The notes under the pieces: model-generated | Databases searched by the model: none | What the model was told of the DNA's origin: nothing | The model's input: only the letters and a program-made list of their open reading frames with translations | In this document: positions 15,643 to 24,878 of the stretch, piece after piece | Layout of the letters: each line of letters begins with the position of its first letter | How positions within the stretch are numbered: position 1 is the first letter of the stretch | Assembly: GCA_017442535.1 (NCBI GenBank) | Contig: JAFRZL010000045.1 | Coordinates: forward strand, 1 to 33,517 | Origin: Bacillota bacterium | GTDB lineage: Bacteria > Bacillota > Clostridia > Lachnospirales > Bianqueaceae | Length of the DNA stretch: 33,517 bases | Direction: 5' to 3' | Program-made: the position numbers and the translations under genes

Positions 15643-17190
15643 TTATTCTCCTCCTTTGATATGCAGCTCCAGCGAGAGGCCGAGGATATCGCTCACGGAT
15701 TCGCCGAAGCCCATGACTTTCCAGTTTTCCAGCGTGGCGTTCTGATGCGCCGTAGCCGAGATGACCAGCCGTCCGCCCGTCACATTCACTTTGACAGCCG
15801 TGAATTTCTGGCGGTGGCTGTAATCCAGGGCATTTGCGAGGCGCAGGAAGGTGACCAGTTTGGACAGGATCAGACGATTCTTGCGGCCGAGGCGCTGGTA
15901 TTCGGGATCTTCCGCGATCAGCTCCACATCTTCATGGAAGCGGATCACCGTCGCCATCATCCGCTGTTCTTCTGTTGTAATGCCCGAAAACTCAAGCGAA
16001 GTCGCGATCTGCGCGGAGTGCTCGGCATGATCCGTAATATTCATGAATTTGCCCGCATCGTGCAGATAGGCTGCCATCCGCAGGATCAGGCGGTGACGAT
16101 CCGTCAGGCCATGGGCTTTCTGCATCGCGTCAAAGAGCATCATCGCGTATTTCTCGACCTGTTCGCTATGCGCCTGGTCACACTGGAAGCGGTCTGCGAC
16201 CATCCGCGTGTAGAAGAGGATATCCGCCATCGAATCGCTGCGCTGCTGCTCGGACTCCTTGGTTCCGGCAAGCTCCCACAGAATACCGTCCAGCAGACCG
16301 GCGAAAGAAAAAGTGATCTCTTCCAGCTTCATATAGGAGCTGACGGTGTGGATGATCATCATGGTGGGGATCATGCGGCGTGCACGCTCCATCTCCATGC
16401 CATACTGTTCTGCAATGTCGGCGGCGGACATGGAAAGCATCGAACGATAGACCTTGTTAAAAGCCTGGAAGCTGATCTTGCCGCTCGTCTTGCGCGGCGC
16501 CTTGCCCTTGCAGATCTCATAGATCTTGTCGCTCATGCTGCCGCTCACGAGATACTGCGTGTAAGACTGCTGTCTTCCTTTGCGCAGAATATAGTCCATA
16601 TTGCTGATCAGGAACTCTTCCATGACGTCCTGGTAGCGCAGGGTCTGGCCTTCGATCGAAGAAAGCATGCCCAGGATCCGGAGTGTTCCCATCTGGGTCG
16701 TCTGGCTGAAATTCATACCTTTATCAGTATAGGCAGCGATTTGGGTCGTGCCGGAACCGATACGCGTATACAGCAGCCCTTTTGCCGCTTTCTCGCGGAA
16801 ATCAGGCACCGCCGCGAAAGCCGCCTGACGGGTCAGATACCGCTCCTCCGCTTCGCTGATCAGCTCCACGGTCAGGCCTGTGCGCACCCGGATCTGCTCC
16901 AGAACATAATCGCTGTTCTCGGCTTCACGCATGGCGGACGTGCCGACGACACGCTTGACCTGCACCTTGTATTCGCTCATCAGCCGCTTAAAGCCGATGA
17001 GAACCTGGCAGACCTCTTCCACCATATCCGGGGAGATCCGTCCGCTTGCAAAGGTATCCTTACCGATTGCGATGGTTCTGGTCACGTTTTCGAGCAGCTG
17101 CGTCTCTCCCTTATCAGTGAGCTGCATGATTTTCAGTCTGATTGATCCGGAGCCCAGGTCGATGCCTGCTAATACTTTATTCTTATTCAC
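15643..17190 (-). CDS. ppx: Ppx/GppA-type phosphatase with HD domain and altered active-site motif
   Basis: The 515-residue protein has the Ppx/GppA ASKHA fold: GIDLGSGSIRLKI at 9-21 (phosphate 1 loop), GTSAMREAEN near 83-92 and EAEE at 113-116, the region of the catalytic Glu. A C-terminal HD domain carries YLHDAG with His377/Asp378. The second phosphate loop, normally DIGGGSTE, reads RIGSGTTQ at 143-150, losing the metal-binding Asp and the Glu. This predicts weak or altered exopolyphosphatase/pppGpp phosphatase activity. The GTG start at 17190 follows GGAGG and forms a GTGA overlap with tadA; the longer frame upstream lies inside tadA and is not used. The pairing with ppk supports a polyphosphate or (p)ppGpp role. 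Confidence 0.88.
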   Translation of the reverse strand: MNKNKVLAGIDLGSGSIRLKIMQLTDKGETQLLENVTRTIAIGKDTFASGRISPDMVEEVCQVLIGFKRLMSEYKVQVKRVVGTSAMREAENSDYVLEQIRVRTGLTVELISEAEERYLTRQAAFAAVPDFREKAAKGLLYTRIGSGTTQIAAYTDKGMNFSQTTQMGTLRILGMLSSIEGQTLRYQDVMEEFLISNMDYILRKGRQQSYTQYLVSGSMSDKIYEICKGKAPRKTSGKISFQAFNKVYRSMLSMSAADIAEQYGMEMERARRMIPTMMIIHTVSSYMKLEEITFSFAGLLDGILWELAGTKESEQQRSDSMADILFYTRMVADRFQCDQAHSEQVEKYAMMLFDAMQKAHGLTDRHRLILRMAAYLHDAGKFMNITDHAEHSAQIATSLEFSGITTEEQRMMATVIRFHEDVELIAEDPEYQRLGRKNRLILSKLVTFLRLANALDYSHRQKFTAVKVNVTGGRLVISATAHQNATLENWKVMGFGESVSDILGLSLELHIKGGE

Positions 17191-17681
17191 GGCTTCCGTT
17201 CCTCCTTTCGCTGCCTGTCCCTGAGGCGCAGCCCGCTGAAGAATTCTCTGAGCAGCGCCGCGCTTTCTTCCTGTAATACGCCCGTAACGAGTTCCGCCCT
17301 GTGATTGAACCCATCCATCTGCAGGAGGTTGATGATCGAGCCCGCGCATCCTGCCTTCGGATTCATGGCGCCGACCACGACCCGCGGAATGCGGGCCTGT
17401 ACAATGGCTCCGGCGCACATGGGGCAGGGTTCCAAAGTAATATACATCGTCGTCTCTTCCAGACGCCAGTCCCCGATCTCAGCGGCGGCCTGGCGGATGG
17501 CTTCGATCTCGGCATGCATCAGAGGGCTGTGCAGCGCGTTCCGCATATTGTAGCCTCTGCCGATAATGCGGTCTTCATAAACCATGACGGCTCCGATCGG
17601 AGTATCCCCCGCGTCCGCCGCGCACTGCGCCAGCCGGAGCGCTTCCCGCATGTAGAAAATGTCTTTTTCCTCCGGAGTCAT
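17187..17681 (-). CDS. tadA: tRNA-specific adenosine deaminase
   Basis: TadA deaminates A34 of tRNA-Arg(ACG) to inosine. The 164-residue cytosolic enzyme has the zinc site of the family: His56-Ala-Glu58 with Glu as proton shuttle, and PCPMC with Cys86 and Cys89. The length is normal. The ATG at 17681 overlaps the stop of the gtrA-like gene as ATGA. AGGAGG lies 13 bases upstream, a long spacing that fits re-initiation by ribosomes finishing the upstream gene. An upstream extension of the frame would lie inside the gtrA-like gene in Gly/Arg-rich shadow sequence and was rejected. Confidence 0.95.
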   Translation of the reverse strand: MTPEEKDIFYMREALRLAQCAADAGDTPIGAVMVYEDRIIGRGYNMRNALHSPLMHAEIEAIRQAAAEIGDWRLEETTMYITLEPCPMCAGAIVQARIPRVVVGAMNPKAGCAGSIINLLQMDGFNHRAELVTGVLQEESAALLREFFSGLRLRDRQRKEERKP

Positions 17682-18184
17682 TTTGTCTCGGAGACCTCCT
17701 GATCCTCCGGCCTTCCGGCCAGATCCGCTTCGTCCCCCGCTGCCGGCACGGCCGGTTTTTTCTTGCGGAAAACGATCCACTTACTGAAGACATAGTTCAT
17801 GATGATGACCAGTATATTGCTGATGATCTTGATCGGCATAGCCGGGAAATGGAAGACCCACTCCGTAAAGAAGAGCAGGAAGACATTGTCAAAGACACCT
17901 GAGAACAGCCGCGCCCCGACGAATGTCAGGAACTCCCACAAGAATTTTTTAAGATCCCAGCCTTCGCTCCGGAAGACGAAGATCTTGTTGGTAAAGAAAG
18001 CGAAGAGGACGCCGGCGATCCATGCGATCGAGTTGGCCAGGAGCTTGTCCATGTGCAGCAGCTCGTACAGAACATAGAAGGTCGCGATGTTCAGCAGCGT
18101 TGTCACCCCGCCGAAAACCAGATACCAGAAGGTCTCCCGGTACTTCTCGTACAGCTTATTCAGCTGTTCAATCCATTTGTTCAT
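17678..18184 (-). CDS. GtrA-family membrane protein
   Basis: The 168-residue protein has four predicted membrane helices with the GtrA pattern: YLVFGGVTTLLNIATFYVLY at the first helix, FFTNKIFVFRSE between helices two and three, and NYVFSKWIVFRKKK at the end. GtrA/GtcA proteins are thought to flip or move undecaprenyl-phosphate-linked sugars for wall polymer glycosylation. A hydrophilic Glu/Asp/Ala-rich tail of about 25 residues follows. The ATG at 18184 is preceded by GGAGAAG; the TTG further upstream lacks a site. The start overlaps the YfhO-like gene by 17 bases. Its pairing with a YfhO-like protein is the functional context expected for a glycosylation system. Confidence 0.88.
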   Translation of the reverse strand: MNKWIEQLNKLYEKYRETFWYLVFGGVTTLLNIATFYVLYELLHMDKLLANSIAWIAGVLFAFFTNKIFVFRSEGWDLKKFLWEFLTFVGARLFSGVFDNVFLLFFTEWVFHFPAMPIKIISNILVIIMNYVFSKWIVFRKKKPAVPAAGDEADLAGRPEDQEVSETK

Positions 18185-20978
18185 GACGTTTTCTTCTCCA
18201 GACAAAGATGGATGCCGCGATGGTATAGAGGATCAGAATTCCCGTGCAGACCACCGAGATTTTGATGCCGAGATCAAGCCCGGGCGTGTGATAAGTAAAG
18301 ACGATGTCGTTGGAGCCGGCCTCGCACAGTACGGCCATAAAGCCGATCTGCACATTCTCGACCTCGACGCTCTTGCCGTTAACGGTGGCGGTCCAGCCAT
18401 CCTTCTCGTAGGGAACACTGAAGAATACCAGGTTGGGCGCATCCAGATCGATATGCGCCTTAAAACCACTGTTGTCGTAGGAGAAGCTGTCGCAGGCGTG
18501 CTCGGCCCTCTCCAGGCAGTCGTTGAAATAGGCGCTCTCCGAGAAGATGAATTCACTTTCCTTGGTGACTTTGCGCATCAGCCCGATGTACTTGGCCTCC
18601 TGCTCCTCGGTCAGGATCAGGGCCTTGACCATCAGCTTGTCGCGGTTTGTCTTACTGGTGTTCTTGTCCACCTTGGATTTCAGGATATAGGCGTCATAGG
18701 TGAAGCCCATGGGGATGCAGTAATTGTTTTCCCAGATGGCAAATCCTGCCATATCGTACAGATACGTATAGCCGGGCATCTTGGTGTCGGGCTTTTCGGC
18801 CTCGGGATCGCCGAAGACATCGGACTTATAATCGATCCGGTCTGCGAAATAGCGGACCGAGAACAGGGAACGGGAAGCATAGCGTTTATAATCCATCTTG
18901 GAATTTACATCGCGATTGTCGCCGATATATTCATAATAATCCATGATGGAGACCGGAACAACGCTGTGGAAAGCATGCATATCCGGGACCTGCCAGAACA
19001 TTCCCATATTGATGAAGGAGTCGTCGTTATCGATCCGGAAGAACTCATCCGTCGGCCAGTGAAGCTTTTCCGCGCCGTGGATGGCATCCGGGATAATGTA
19101 GTTCTTGGTATCGTAGGAGCGGGTCTTGCCGTAGACCAGATAATAATTTCCGTAGAGGACGCCGAACAGACAGACTCCCATCATCAGATAGCTCACAAAG
19201 AGCTTGGGCCTCTTTCTCCTCTCATCCAGTATCAGGTAGAGGGCGGCTATGCTGACCATGCAGGTGATCGCCATGATGTAGAAGGGAATCGAGAAGGATT
19301 TGTTGTAGATACCGAGCGTCGTCTTCTCCTCCTCGACGGTACTTGTCTCGATCCGGGTCCCGCCCGATTCGTCCGAGACTTCCTGCTGGACCTCGTTCTT
19401 GACCTTCTCGGTCTTTGGCGTCAGCACCATAGCCGCGATCACGGCCAGGGTAAAGACTGCCATGATCTTCCAGCCGGTGTGCAGCGCCTCGTCGCTGCCG
19501 CGGTCCAGGGTGATGACTGTTGCTGCCACCATCATCAGGACCAGCATGAAATACCAGCGGGCGTAATAGGAGCTGTTCATCACAGTGAACATACTGTTCA
19601 GACCGGGGATGAACGCCATGATCAGCAGCAGGAAAATCAGGCTCTTCAGCCAGTTCTTTTTATTCTCGGAAACAAAGGCGATCACACCCGCCATGCTGAA
19701 GAGCGGGATATACGCCTGCACCGAAGTCCAGCGCATGTACGAATCCGTCAGCAGGATCGGCTGCGAAGGCAGCTCCGGCGGGAAGAAGAAATTCAGCAGA
19801 ATGACCCATGGCTTGCGCTCATGCGTAAAGATCCAGAAATTGTAACCGGTCAGCATCCCGCTCGACCGCGGATTGGCCAGCATTACAATGAGGGAAGGCC
19901 AGACCAGGAAGGCGCTGACGCCGAAGCCGATAATGGCTTCAAAGCCGACAACCAGGAACCTGGCGAAGGTCGTTTTATAATCGCCCCGCCACACTTTCAT
20001 GATGAAATACAGCACCATAAAGACAGCCTCCCCCGCGAAGAAGACATAGTTCACGATCGCGCAGAGAGCCACGGACGCGGCAAACACGCCCCGCCGGTTG
20101 TTTTCCACCAGTTCGTCCATACCGATCAGCATCAGCGGGAAGAAAACCATCACGTCCAGGAAATGGTTGAAGAAAGTATTGTACATCGTATACCCTGAGA
20201 AGGCATACAGAAGACCGCCCAGAATCGCGTACTCTGAGCGTTTGACATAGCGCCGCAGCCAGGCCGTCGCGATCATGGACATAAGGGCGTATTTCAGGAT
20301 CAGAAGGGGGCCCATCAGATAGGGAACCCAGCTCTCCGGGAAGGGCAGCGTGATCCAGAAGAAGGGGCTGCCAAGGAGATAAAAGGTGTACGAGCCGATG
20401 AAATTCGCGCCCAGATCCGTGTACCAGTTCCAGCCGATATTGCCGGCCCGTACGGCTTTGTGCGCCAGCATGTAGAAAGGCACCTGCTGCGCGTTAAAGT
20501 CGCCAAGGAAGAGGAAATACCCTTCATCCCAGACAATGGAGGGCAGGAACATGAGGATCGCGACCATCAGGGCGATGATAAAGCTCTTCCAGAGCAGATG
20601 ACGGCCGTTGGTCACACCGAACCAGTCCTGGTCGGTTTTCCTGCGGGTACGTCTGGCAGATCTCACTTTGGGTGCGGGTTCCTCCTGAACGGGCGGCTCT
20701 TTAACCACGGTCATGGGCTCCGGAGCAGGTTCTCCCTGCGGCTCAGGAGCGAATTCGGGCACGGGCTCGGAATCCGCCTTAAGCTCAGCGGCGGGCACGT
20801 CCTCGGGCCGGGAATCATCTGCGGCGGGCACGGCCTCGGGCTCCGCTGCTTCCGCGGCGGGCTCCTCGAATACCGTCAGGTCCTCCCAGAAGTCCTTTTC
20901 GTCCAGATCAAGCTCCCCGTCCGCCAGGTCTTCTTCCTCGCGGGCGACCTGCAGATCGAGCTCTTTCTGTTCATCCAT
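18168..20978 (-). CDS. YfhO-family membrane glycosyltransferase-like protein with long acidic N-terminus
   Basis: The 936-residue protein opens with an unusual hydrophilic region (about 1-125) rich in Glu, Pro and Ala and ending in a basic RRTRRK patch. It continues as a polytopic membrane protein with the YfhO pattern: [11 protein letters not shown] near 160-170, a loop with WYTDLGANF, many membrane helices, then a large extracytoplasmic domain and a final helix near the C-terminus. YfhO in Bacillus works with CsbB and a GtrA protein in glycosylating lipoteichoic acid; here the GtrA partner follows directly, but no CsbB-like transferase is in the window. GGAG lies nine bases before the ATG, which overlaps queA by eight bases. 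Confidence 0.88.
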   Translation of the reverse strand: MDEQKELDLQVAREEEDLADGELDLDEKDFWEDLTVFEEPAAEAAEPEAVPAADDSRPEDVPAAELKADSEPVPEFAPEPQGEPAPEPMTVVKEPPVQEEPAPKVRSARRTRRKTDQDWFGVTNGRHLLWKSFIIALMVAILMFLPSIVWDEGYFLFLGDFNAQQVPFYMLAHKAVRAGNIGWNWYTDLGANFIGSYTFYLLGSPFFWITLPFPESWVPYLMGPLLILKYALMSMIATAWLRRYVKRSEYAILGGLLYAFSGYTMYNTFFNHFLDVMVFFPLMLIGMDELVENNRRGVFAASVALCAIVNYVFFAGEAVFMVLYFIMKVWRGDYKTTFARFLVVGFEAIIGFGVSAFLVWPSLIVMLANPRSSGMLTGYNFWIFTHERKPWVILLNFFFPPELPSQPILLTDSYMRWTSVQAYIPLFSMAGVIAFVSENKKNWLKSLIFLLLIMAFIPGLNSMFTVMNSSYYARWYFMLVLMMVAATVITLDRGSDEALHTGWKIMAVFTLAVIAAMVLTPKTEKVKNEVQQEVSDESGGTRIETSTVEEEKTTLGIYNKSFSIPFYIMAITCMVSIAALYLILDERRKRPKLFVSYLMMGVCLFGVLYGNYYLVYGKTRSYDTKNYIIPDAIHGAEKLHWPTDEFFRIDNDDSFINMGMFWQVPDMHAFHSVVPVSIMDYYEYIGDNRDVNSKMDYKRYASRSLFSVRYFADRIDYKSDVFGDPEAEKPDTKMPGYTYLYDMAGFAIWENNYCIPMGFTYDAYILKSKVDKNTSKTNRDKLMVKALILTEEQEAKYIGLMRKVTKESEFIFSESAYFNDCLERAEHACDSFSYDNSGFKAHIDLDAPNLVFFSVPYEKDGWTATVNGKSVEVENVQIGFMAVLCEAGSNDIVFTYHTPGLDLGIKISVVCTGILILYTIAASIFVWRRKRHEQMD

Positions 20979-22041
20979 CTATTTCATCTCCTTCGTTATC
21001 CAATATCAGCATGGCGTCACCGAAGCTGAAGAAGCGGTATCGCTCCCGGACCGCCTCGCGGTAGGCTGCCAGCACATGCTCGCGCCCCGCAAGCGCCGAA
21101 ACCAGCATGATCAGCGTGGATTCGGGCAGGTGGAAATTCGTGATCAGTCCGTCGATGACCTTGAATTCATAGCCGGGATAGATAAAGATATCGGTCCAGC
21201 GTCCGCCGGCCCGGACGATCGTATCGGGGTCAGCCATGCTCTCCAGCGTCCGGCAGGAAGTCGTCCCCACCGCGATCACACGATGCCCCTCCGCTTTGCA
21301 CCGGCGGATCAGCTCCGCCGTCTCCTCGGTCAGAATGCAGTACTCGGAATGCATCTCGTGGTCTTCGATCCGCTCTTCTTTGACGGGGCGGAAGGTGCCG
21401 AGCCCCACGTGCAGCGTCACAAAGCCGGTCCGGATGCCTTTATGCCTTAATTCGTCCAGCAATTCGTTGGTAAAATGCAGTCCGGCCGTAGGTGCGGCTG
21501 CCGAACCCGTCTCACGCGCGTAAACAGTCTGGTAGCGGTCCGGATCCTCGAGCTTCTCGTGAATATACGGGGGCAGGGGCATCTCACCCAGCTTGTCCAG
21601 GATCTCTTCGAAGATGCCTTCAAAGTCGAACCGGACAATGCGGTTGCCGCCTTCCACGATATCCATAACTTCCGCCTGCAGCAGGCCTCCTCCGAAAGTC
21701 AGCCTGTGGCCCGGACGGACGCGTCTGCCGGGGCGCACCAATGCTTCCCAGAACATGCCTTCCCCGTATTCGCCTTCGGAGCAGCGCTTCAGCAGCAGGA
21801 CCTCCACCGGCGTGCCGGTATCCGCCCTCTCTCCGTGGAGCCGCGCGGGCATGACCTTAGTATCATTCAGGATCAGGCAATCCCCCGGCTGCAGGTATTC
21901 ACCGATACGGTAGAAGGCACTGTGGCGCACCTCCCCCGTCGTCTTGTCCAGAACCAGCAGTCTGGAAGAAGCCCTCTCCGCCAGAGGCGTCTGTGCGATC
22001 AGCTCCTCCGGCAGTTCATAGTCAAAATCTTTTGTATTCAT
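20971..22041 (-). CDS. queA: S-adenosylmethionine:tRNA ribosyltransferase-isomerase
   Basis: QueA transfers the ribosyl part of SAM to preQ1-modified tRNA, giving epoxyqueuosine. The 356-residue protein starts with the canonical [15 protein letters not shown] and contains [15 protein letters not shown], a PLPPYI segment, TAGLHFT, and the [10 protein letters not shown] and [14 protein letters not shown] motifs, all conserved in the family. The ATG is three bases after the thrC stop, and the only purine-rich element (AAGG) touches the start codon, so translation probably depends on ribosomes leaving thrC. The gene lies between thrC and the yfhO-like gene. Confidence 0.96.
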   Translation of the reverse strand: MNTKDFDYELPEELIAQTPLAERASSRLLVLDKTTGEVRHSAFYRIGEYLQPGDCLILNDTKVMPARLHGERADTGTPVEVLLLKRCSEGEYGEGMFWEALVRPGRRVRPGHRLTFGGGLLQAEVMDIVEGGNRIVRFDFEGIFEEILDKLGEMPLPPYIHEKLEDPDRYQTVYARETGSAAAPTAGLHFTNELLDELRHKGIRTGFVTLHVGLGTFRPVKEERIEDHEMHSEYCILTEETAELIRRCKAEGHRVIAVGTTSCRTLESMADPDTIVRAGGRWTDIFIYPGYEFKVIDGLITNFHLPESTLIMLVSALAGREHVLAAYREAVRERYRFFSFGDAMLILDNEGDEIDG

Positions 22042-22044
22042 CCT

Positions 22045-23532
22045 TTATAAACCCAAAACCTGATATATCTCTTTTAATGCATTCTCGCGTGTGCAGACGC
22101 GTGTATGGCGGACCGGCAGACTGAATAACTCCCGGATCGGCTGTGGTACCGGCCGTCCGCTTGCCGCGGAGAGAGCTTCCGCCGTATAGGGCTCCAGCTT
22201 GCCGAGCGCGCCGAGCACGCTTTGTGGGAATTTGTACGGACTGGCCGTCGAAATGATGACAAGCGGATTGCTCCTGCGGCCTTCATCGGCCCGGACTGTT
22301 TCGTACTGATCGGCTACCGCCGCCGCGACCGCCGTATGCGGATCCATGACATAGCCGCTTTCCCGATAGACGCGCCGGATCGTATCCGCGACCGCATCTT
22401 CTTCCGCATAGCCGGCCCAGAATCCGTCAAGCGCCATGAAATCGCCCTTATCCAACCGATATTGCCCCTCGGACGAGAGCGCGGCCAGCAGCGAAGCGAC
22501 CTTACCGGTATCACGTCCGCAGATCTCATACAGAAGCCTCTCCAGATTGCTGGAAACCAGAATATCCATTGAAGGCGAAGTCGTCACGTAGAAAGGCCTC
22601 TTGGCATCATATTCCCCGGTCCGGAAAAAGTCCGTCAGCACATGGTTGCGGTTCGAAGCGCAGATCAGTCTGCCCACGGGCAGTCCCAGGCGTCCGGCAT
22701 AATGCGCCGCCAGAATATTGCCGAAATTACCGGTCGGCACGGCAAAATCCACCTGCTCGCCCAGCGTGAAGCCCGGCCGGTCCGTCATGCGCAGGTAAGC
22801 CCAGTAATAATAGACGATCTGCGGGATCAGCCGGCCGATATTGATCGAATTGGCGGAGGACCAGACATAACCGGCCTCCCGCATCTTCCGGGCCTCCTCA
22901 GGATCAGTGAAAATCTCTTTGACCGCGCGCTGCGCATCGTCGAAATTGCCCTGCATCGCGATCACAGCGGTATTATCGCCCTGCTGCGTGACCATCTGCA
23001 GACGCTGGATATCGCTCACACCCTCCTGAGGATAGAAAACGATGATCCTCACGCCCGGAACATTGGCAAAGCCTTCGAGCGCGGCCTTGCCCGTATCGCC
23101 GGAAGTCGCCGTAAGAATCACGATTTCTTCAGTAATATGCTGCTTGCGGGCCGCCGTCGTCATCAGGTACGGCAGGATCGAGAGCGCCATATCCTTAAAC
23201 GCGAGCGTCCTCCCGTGATAGAGTTCCAGCACATGCCGGTCCCCGGGATGCACCAGCGGCGCGATCGCGGGATAATCAAATTTGCTGTCATAAGCCCGGA
23301 TGACGCAGTCCATCAGCTCGTCCCGCGAATAATCCGTGAGGAAAAGCTTCATGACTTCGTAGGCCAGCTCCTGATAACTCATCTGCTGCAGTTCATGCAG
23401 GCTCCTGTCCATGCACGGGAAATCCTCCGGCACATAGAGTCCCCCGTCCGGCGCGATGCCGCGGACGATCGCCGCCGAGGCGCTCACTCTCTCCGCGCAC
23501 CCCCGCGTACTGATATATCGAATCTCTCTCAT
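22045..23532 (-). CDS. thrC: Threonine synthase
   Basis: This PLP enzyme converts O-phosphohomoserine to threonine. The 495-residue length and the N-terminus (ISTRG, then APDGGLYVPEDFP at about 27-39) fit the long bacterial form. Lys113 in RTLAFKDMALS is the Schiff-base lysine, and TATSGDTGKAA and SANSINIGRLIPQ are the substrate and PLP-phosphate loops. The ATG overlaps the rex stop as ATGA, with AAAGGAA seven bases upstream. No other threonine-pathway gene is in the window; the double-ACT protein further along the same run may be connected, but this is only positional. Confidence 0.96.
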   Translation of the reverse strand: MREIRYISTRGCAERVSASAAIVRGIAPDGGLYVPEDFPCMDRSLHELQQMSYQELAYEVMKLFLTDYSRDELMDCVIRAYDSKFDYPAIAPLVHPGDRHVLELYHGRTLAFKDMALSILPYLMTTAARKQHITEEIVILTATSGDTGKAALEGFANVPGVRIIVFYPQEGVSDIQRLQMVTQQGDNTAVIAMQGNFDDAQRAVKEIFTDPEEARKMREAGYVWSSANSINIGRLIPQIVYYYWAYLRMTDRPGFTLGEQVDFAVPTGNFGNILAAHYAGRLGLPVGRLICASNRNHVLTDFFRTGEYDAKRPFYVTTSPSMDILVSSNLERLLYEICGRDTGKVASLLAALSSEGQYRLDKGDFMALDGFWAGYAEEDAVADTIRRVYRESGYVMDPHTAVAAAVADQYETVRADEGRRSNPLVIISTASPYKFPQSVLGALGKLEPYTAEALSAASGRPVPQPIRELFSLPVRHTRVCTRENALKEIYQVLGL

Positions 23533-24185
23533 TCGGCAGTTCCTTTCTCTGCTTCACGCAGCTGTTTCAGCCGATAGGTCAGAACGCGCAGGCTGTCGGA
23601 CAGATGCACGTTCTCCACCACCACTTTACCGGGATCGATCTGCAGATCCAGTGACGCGAAATTCCAGATGGCCTGGATCCCATTGTCGATCAGCACCTCG
23701 GCCACCTCGTTTGCTCCCACCTTGGGGATCGAGAGTACGGCGATATCCGTCGGGTGCTCGGACAGATATTCGGGCAGCGTATCCACATGATACACGGGGT
23801 TGCCTCCGACGATCGTCCCGGCGAGCGCCGGATCGGAATCAAAGAGCGCCATCACCTTATATCCGCGCTTGTTAAAATTCGTATATTTTGCCACGGCCTG
23901 GCCCAGATTACCGGCGCCGATGATGATCACGCGGTACTCCTGATCAAGTCCCAGGATATGACCGATCTCGTTATAGAGCGTCTCCACATGATACCCGTAT
24001 CCCTGCTGACCGAATCCACCGAAATGATTCAGATCCTGACGGATCTGCGAAGCTGTCACATTCATTCTGCGGCTCAGATCCGCCGAAGAAATCCTTGTAA
24101 TCCCTCTGGAAAGCAGGTCACCCAAGTATCTGTAATACCGCGGCATCCTGCGGATCACCGCACTAGGTACCGTATTGCTGCTCAT
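23529..24185 (-). CDS. rex: Redox-sensing transcriptional repressor Rex
   Basis: Rex represses fermentation and respiration genes and is released from DNA when NADH binds. The protein has the winged-helix DNA-binding domain (RRMPRYYRYLGDL, then RISSADLSRRMNV and ASQIRQDLNHFGGFG), followed by a Rossmann domain with GAGNLGQAVAKY and a C-terminal swapped helix. I prefer the ATG at 24185 (218 residues), because the AGGCAGG site upstream fits it and the length matches the family; an ATG at 24206 would add seven residues. A promoter with a Rex-like palindrome over its -35 element lies upstream, indicating autoregulation. It is the first gene of a long unidirectional run. Confidence 0.95.
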   Translation of the reverse strand: MSSNTVPSAVIRRMPRYYRYLGDLLSRGITRISSADLSRRMNVTASQIRQDLNHFGGFGQQGYGYHVETLYNEIGHILGLDQEYRVIIIGAGNLGQAVAKYTNFNKRGYKVMALFDSDPALAGTIVGGNPVYHVDTLPEYLSEHPTDIAVLSIPKVGANEVAEVLIDNGIQAIWNFASLDLQIDPGKVVVENVHLSDSLRVLTYRLKQLREAEKGTAE

Positions 24186-24257
24186 TATTTCATACACCTG
24201 CCTCATAATTTAATCCCAAATACCAGGCCGATTTGCAGAACCAAACCTGTACTCTTT

Positions 24258-24286
24258 ATTATAACATATTATTCCAGACTTGTGAA
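24258..24286 (-). promoter_or_regulatory. Promoter of rex and the downstream gene run
   Basis: On the minus strand TTCACA (24281-24286) is followed after 17 bases by TATAAT (24258-24263), with TGT before the -10 as an extended element. The -35 matches consensus at five of six positions and is part of the palindrome at 24280-24298. Confidence 0.8.
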
Positions 24287-24298
24287 GATTTTTCACAA
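24280..24298. promoter_or_regulatory. Rex-like operator overlapping the rex -35 element
   Basis: TTGTGAAGATTTTTCACAA is a perfect 7-bp inverted repeat around five bases. Known Rex sites in Gram-positive bacteria have the same arms (TTGTGA and TCACAA), usually with a total of 18 bases; this one has 19. Because it covers the -35 of the rex promoter, bound Rex would block its own transcription. Identification is by motif only. Confidence 0.68.
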
Positions 24299-24351
24299 AC
24301 TTTCTTATCTTTCTGCGCATCTGCACGGCTGTGTCTTTTGCGGATTGGCTC

Positions 24352-24380
24352 TTGCATTTCGGGCGGAAATCGGTTATAAT
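24352..24380 (+). promoter_or_regulatory. Promoter for the rseC-like gene
   Basis: TTGCAT (24352-24357) is followed after 17 bases by TATAAT (24375-24380). The start codon at 24412 has GGGGAGG about six bases upstream. The promoter is divergent from rex; the Rex-like palindrome lies about 55 bases upstream of its -35. Confidence 0.8.
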
Positions 24381-24411
24381 CCGACCATACTCGTAACGGG
24401 GAGGTGCCGAA

Positions 24412-24846
24412 ATGGCGGAATGGGGAATGGTTCAGCAGATTAAAGGGGATTTTGCGGAGGTTGCGATCGAGCGCAGCGAGGCCTGCAAGCACTGCAACGC
24501 GTGCATCCCGTCCTGGACGGACCAGAAGATGCTGCTCACAGCCAGGAATCAGTGCGGCGCGCAGGTAGGCGACGCCGTCACGATCAATCTGGCGCAGAGC
24601 GGCTTCCTGTCGGCTGTCCTCCTGATGTATGTCATCCCGGCACTGGTTTTTGTCCTTCTGCTGGTGATCACGCAGTTCTCCGGCCTGACCGAATGGCTCT
24701 CGATCCTGATTGCCCTGGCGGGCGTCGCCATTTCGTACCTGCTGCTGCATCATTTTGAGCCGCGGCTGAACAAGCCCAAATACACGCCTGTCATCGATCA
24801 TATATTAAGCTTCGAAGAGCTCGAAGCCTTACAACAGAAACAATGA
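24412..24846 (+). CDS. RseC/MucC-family (SoxR-reducing system) membrane protein
   Basis: The 144-residue protein begins with a small cytosolic domain containing CKHCNAC (Cys25, Cys28, Cys31), the cysteine cluster seen in RseC proteins. Two membrane helices follow (about 63-85 and 93-112) and then a short cytosolic tail. RseC-like proteins are associated with the Rnf electron-transport complex and with reduction of SoxR in proteobacteria; in Clostridia the role is not established, though an electron-transfer link is plausible. A strong ribosome binding site and its own promoter are present. Its divergent position from the redox regulator rex is suggestive. Confidence 0.87.
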   Translation: MAEWGMVQQIKGDFAEVAIERSEACKHCNACIPSWTDQKMLLTARNQCGAQVGDAVTINLAQSGFLSAVLLMYVIPALVFVLLLVITQFSGLTEWLSILIALAGVAISYLLLHHFEPRLNKPKYTPVIDHILSFEELEALQQKQ

Positions 24847-24864
24847 CTGCGCTTTCCCGTATTT

Positions 24865-24871
24865 GAGGAGG
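24865..24871 (+). promoter_or_regulatory. Ribosome binding site supporting a TTG start
   Basis: GAGGAGG lies seven bases before TTG at 24879. No ATG or GTG in the same frame lies close to it, and the frame from TTG begins with a complete signal peptide. Confidence 0.85.
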
Positions 24872-24878
24872 ATTCAAA

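Noticed and set aside
15661..17145. Plus-strand frame of 494 codons opposite ppx
   Set aside because: It is antisense to ppx, with no start signal and a His/Asp/Leu-rich shadow composition.
18087..20198. Plus-strand frame of 703 codons opposite the yfhO-like and gtrA-like genes
   Set aside because: It crosses the boundary of two real genes, is very rich in His, Asp and Gln as antisense frames are, and lacks a ribosome binding site.
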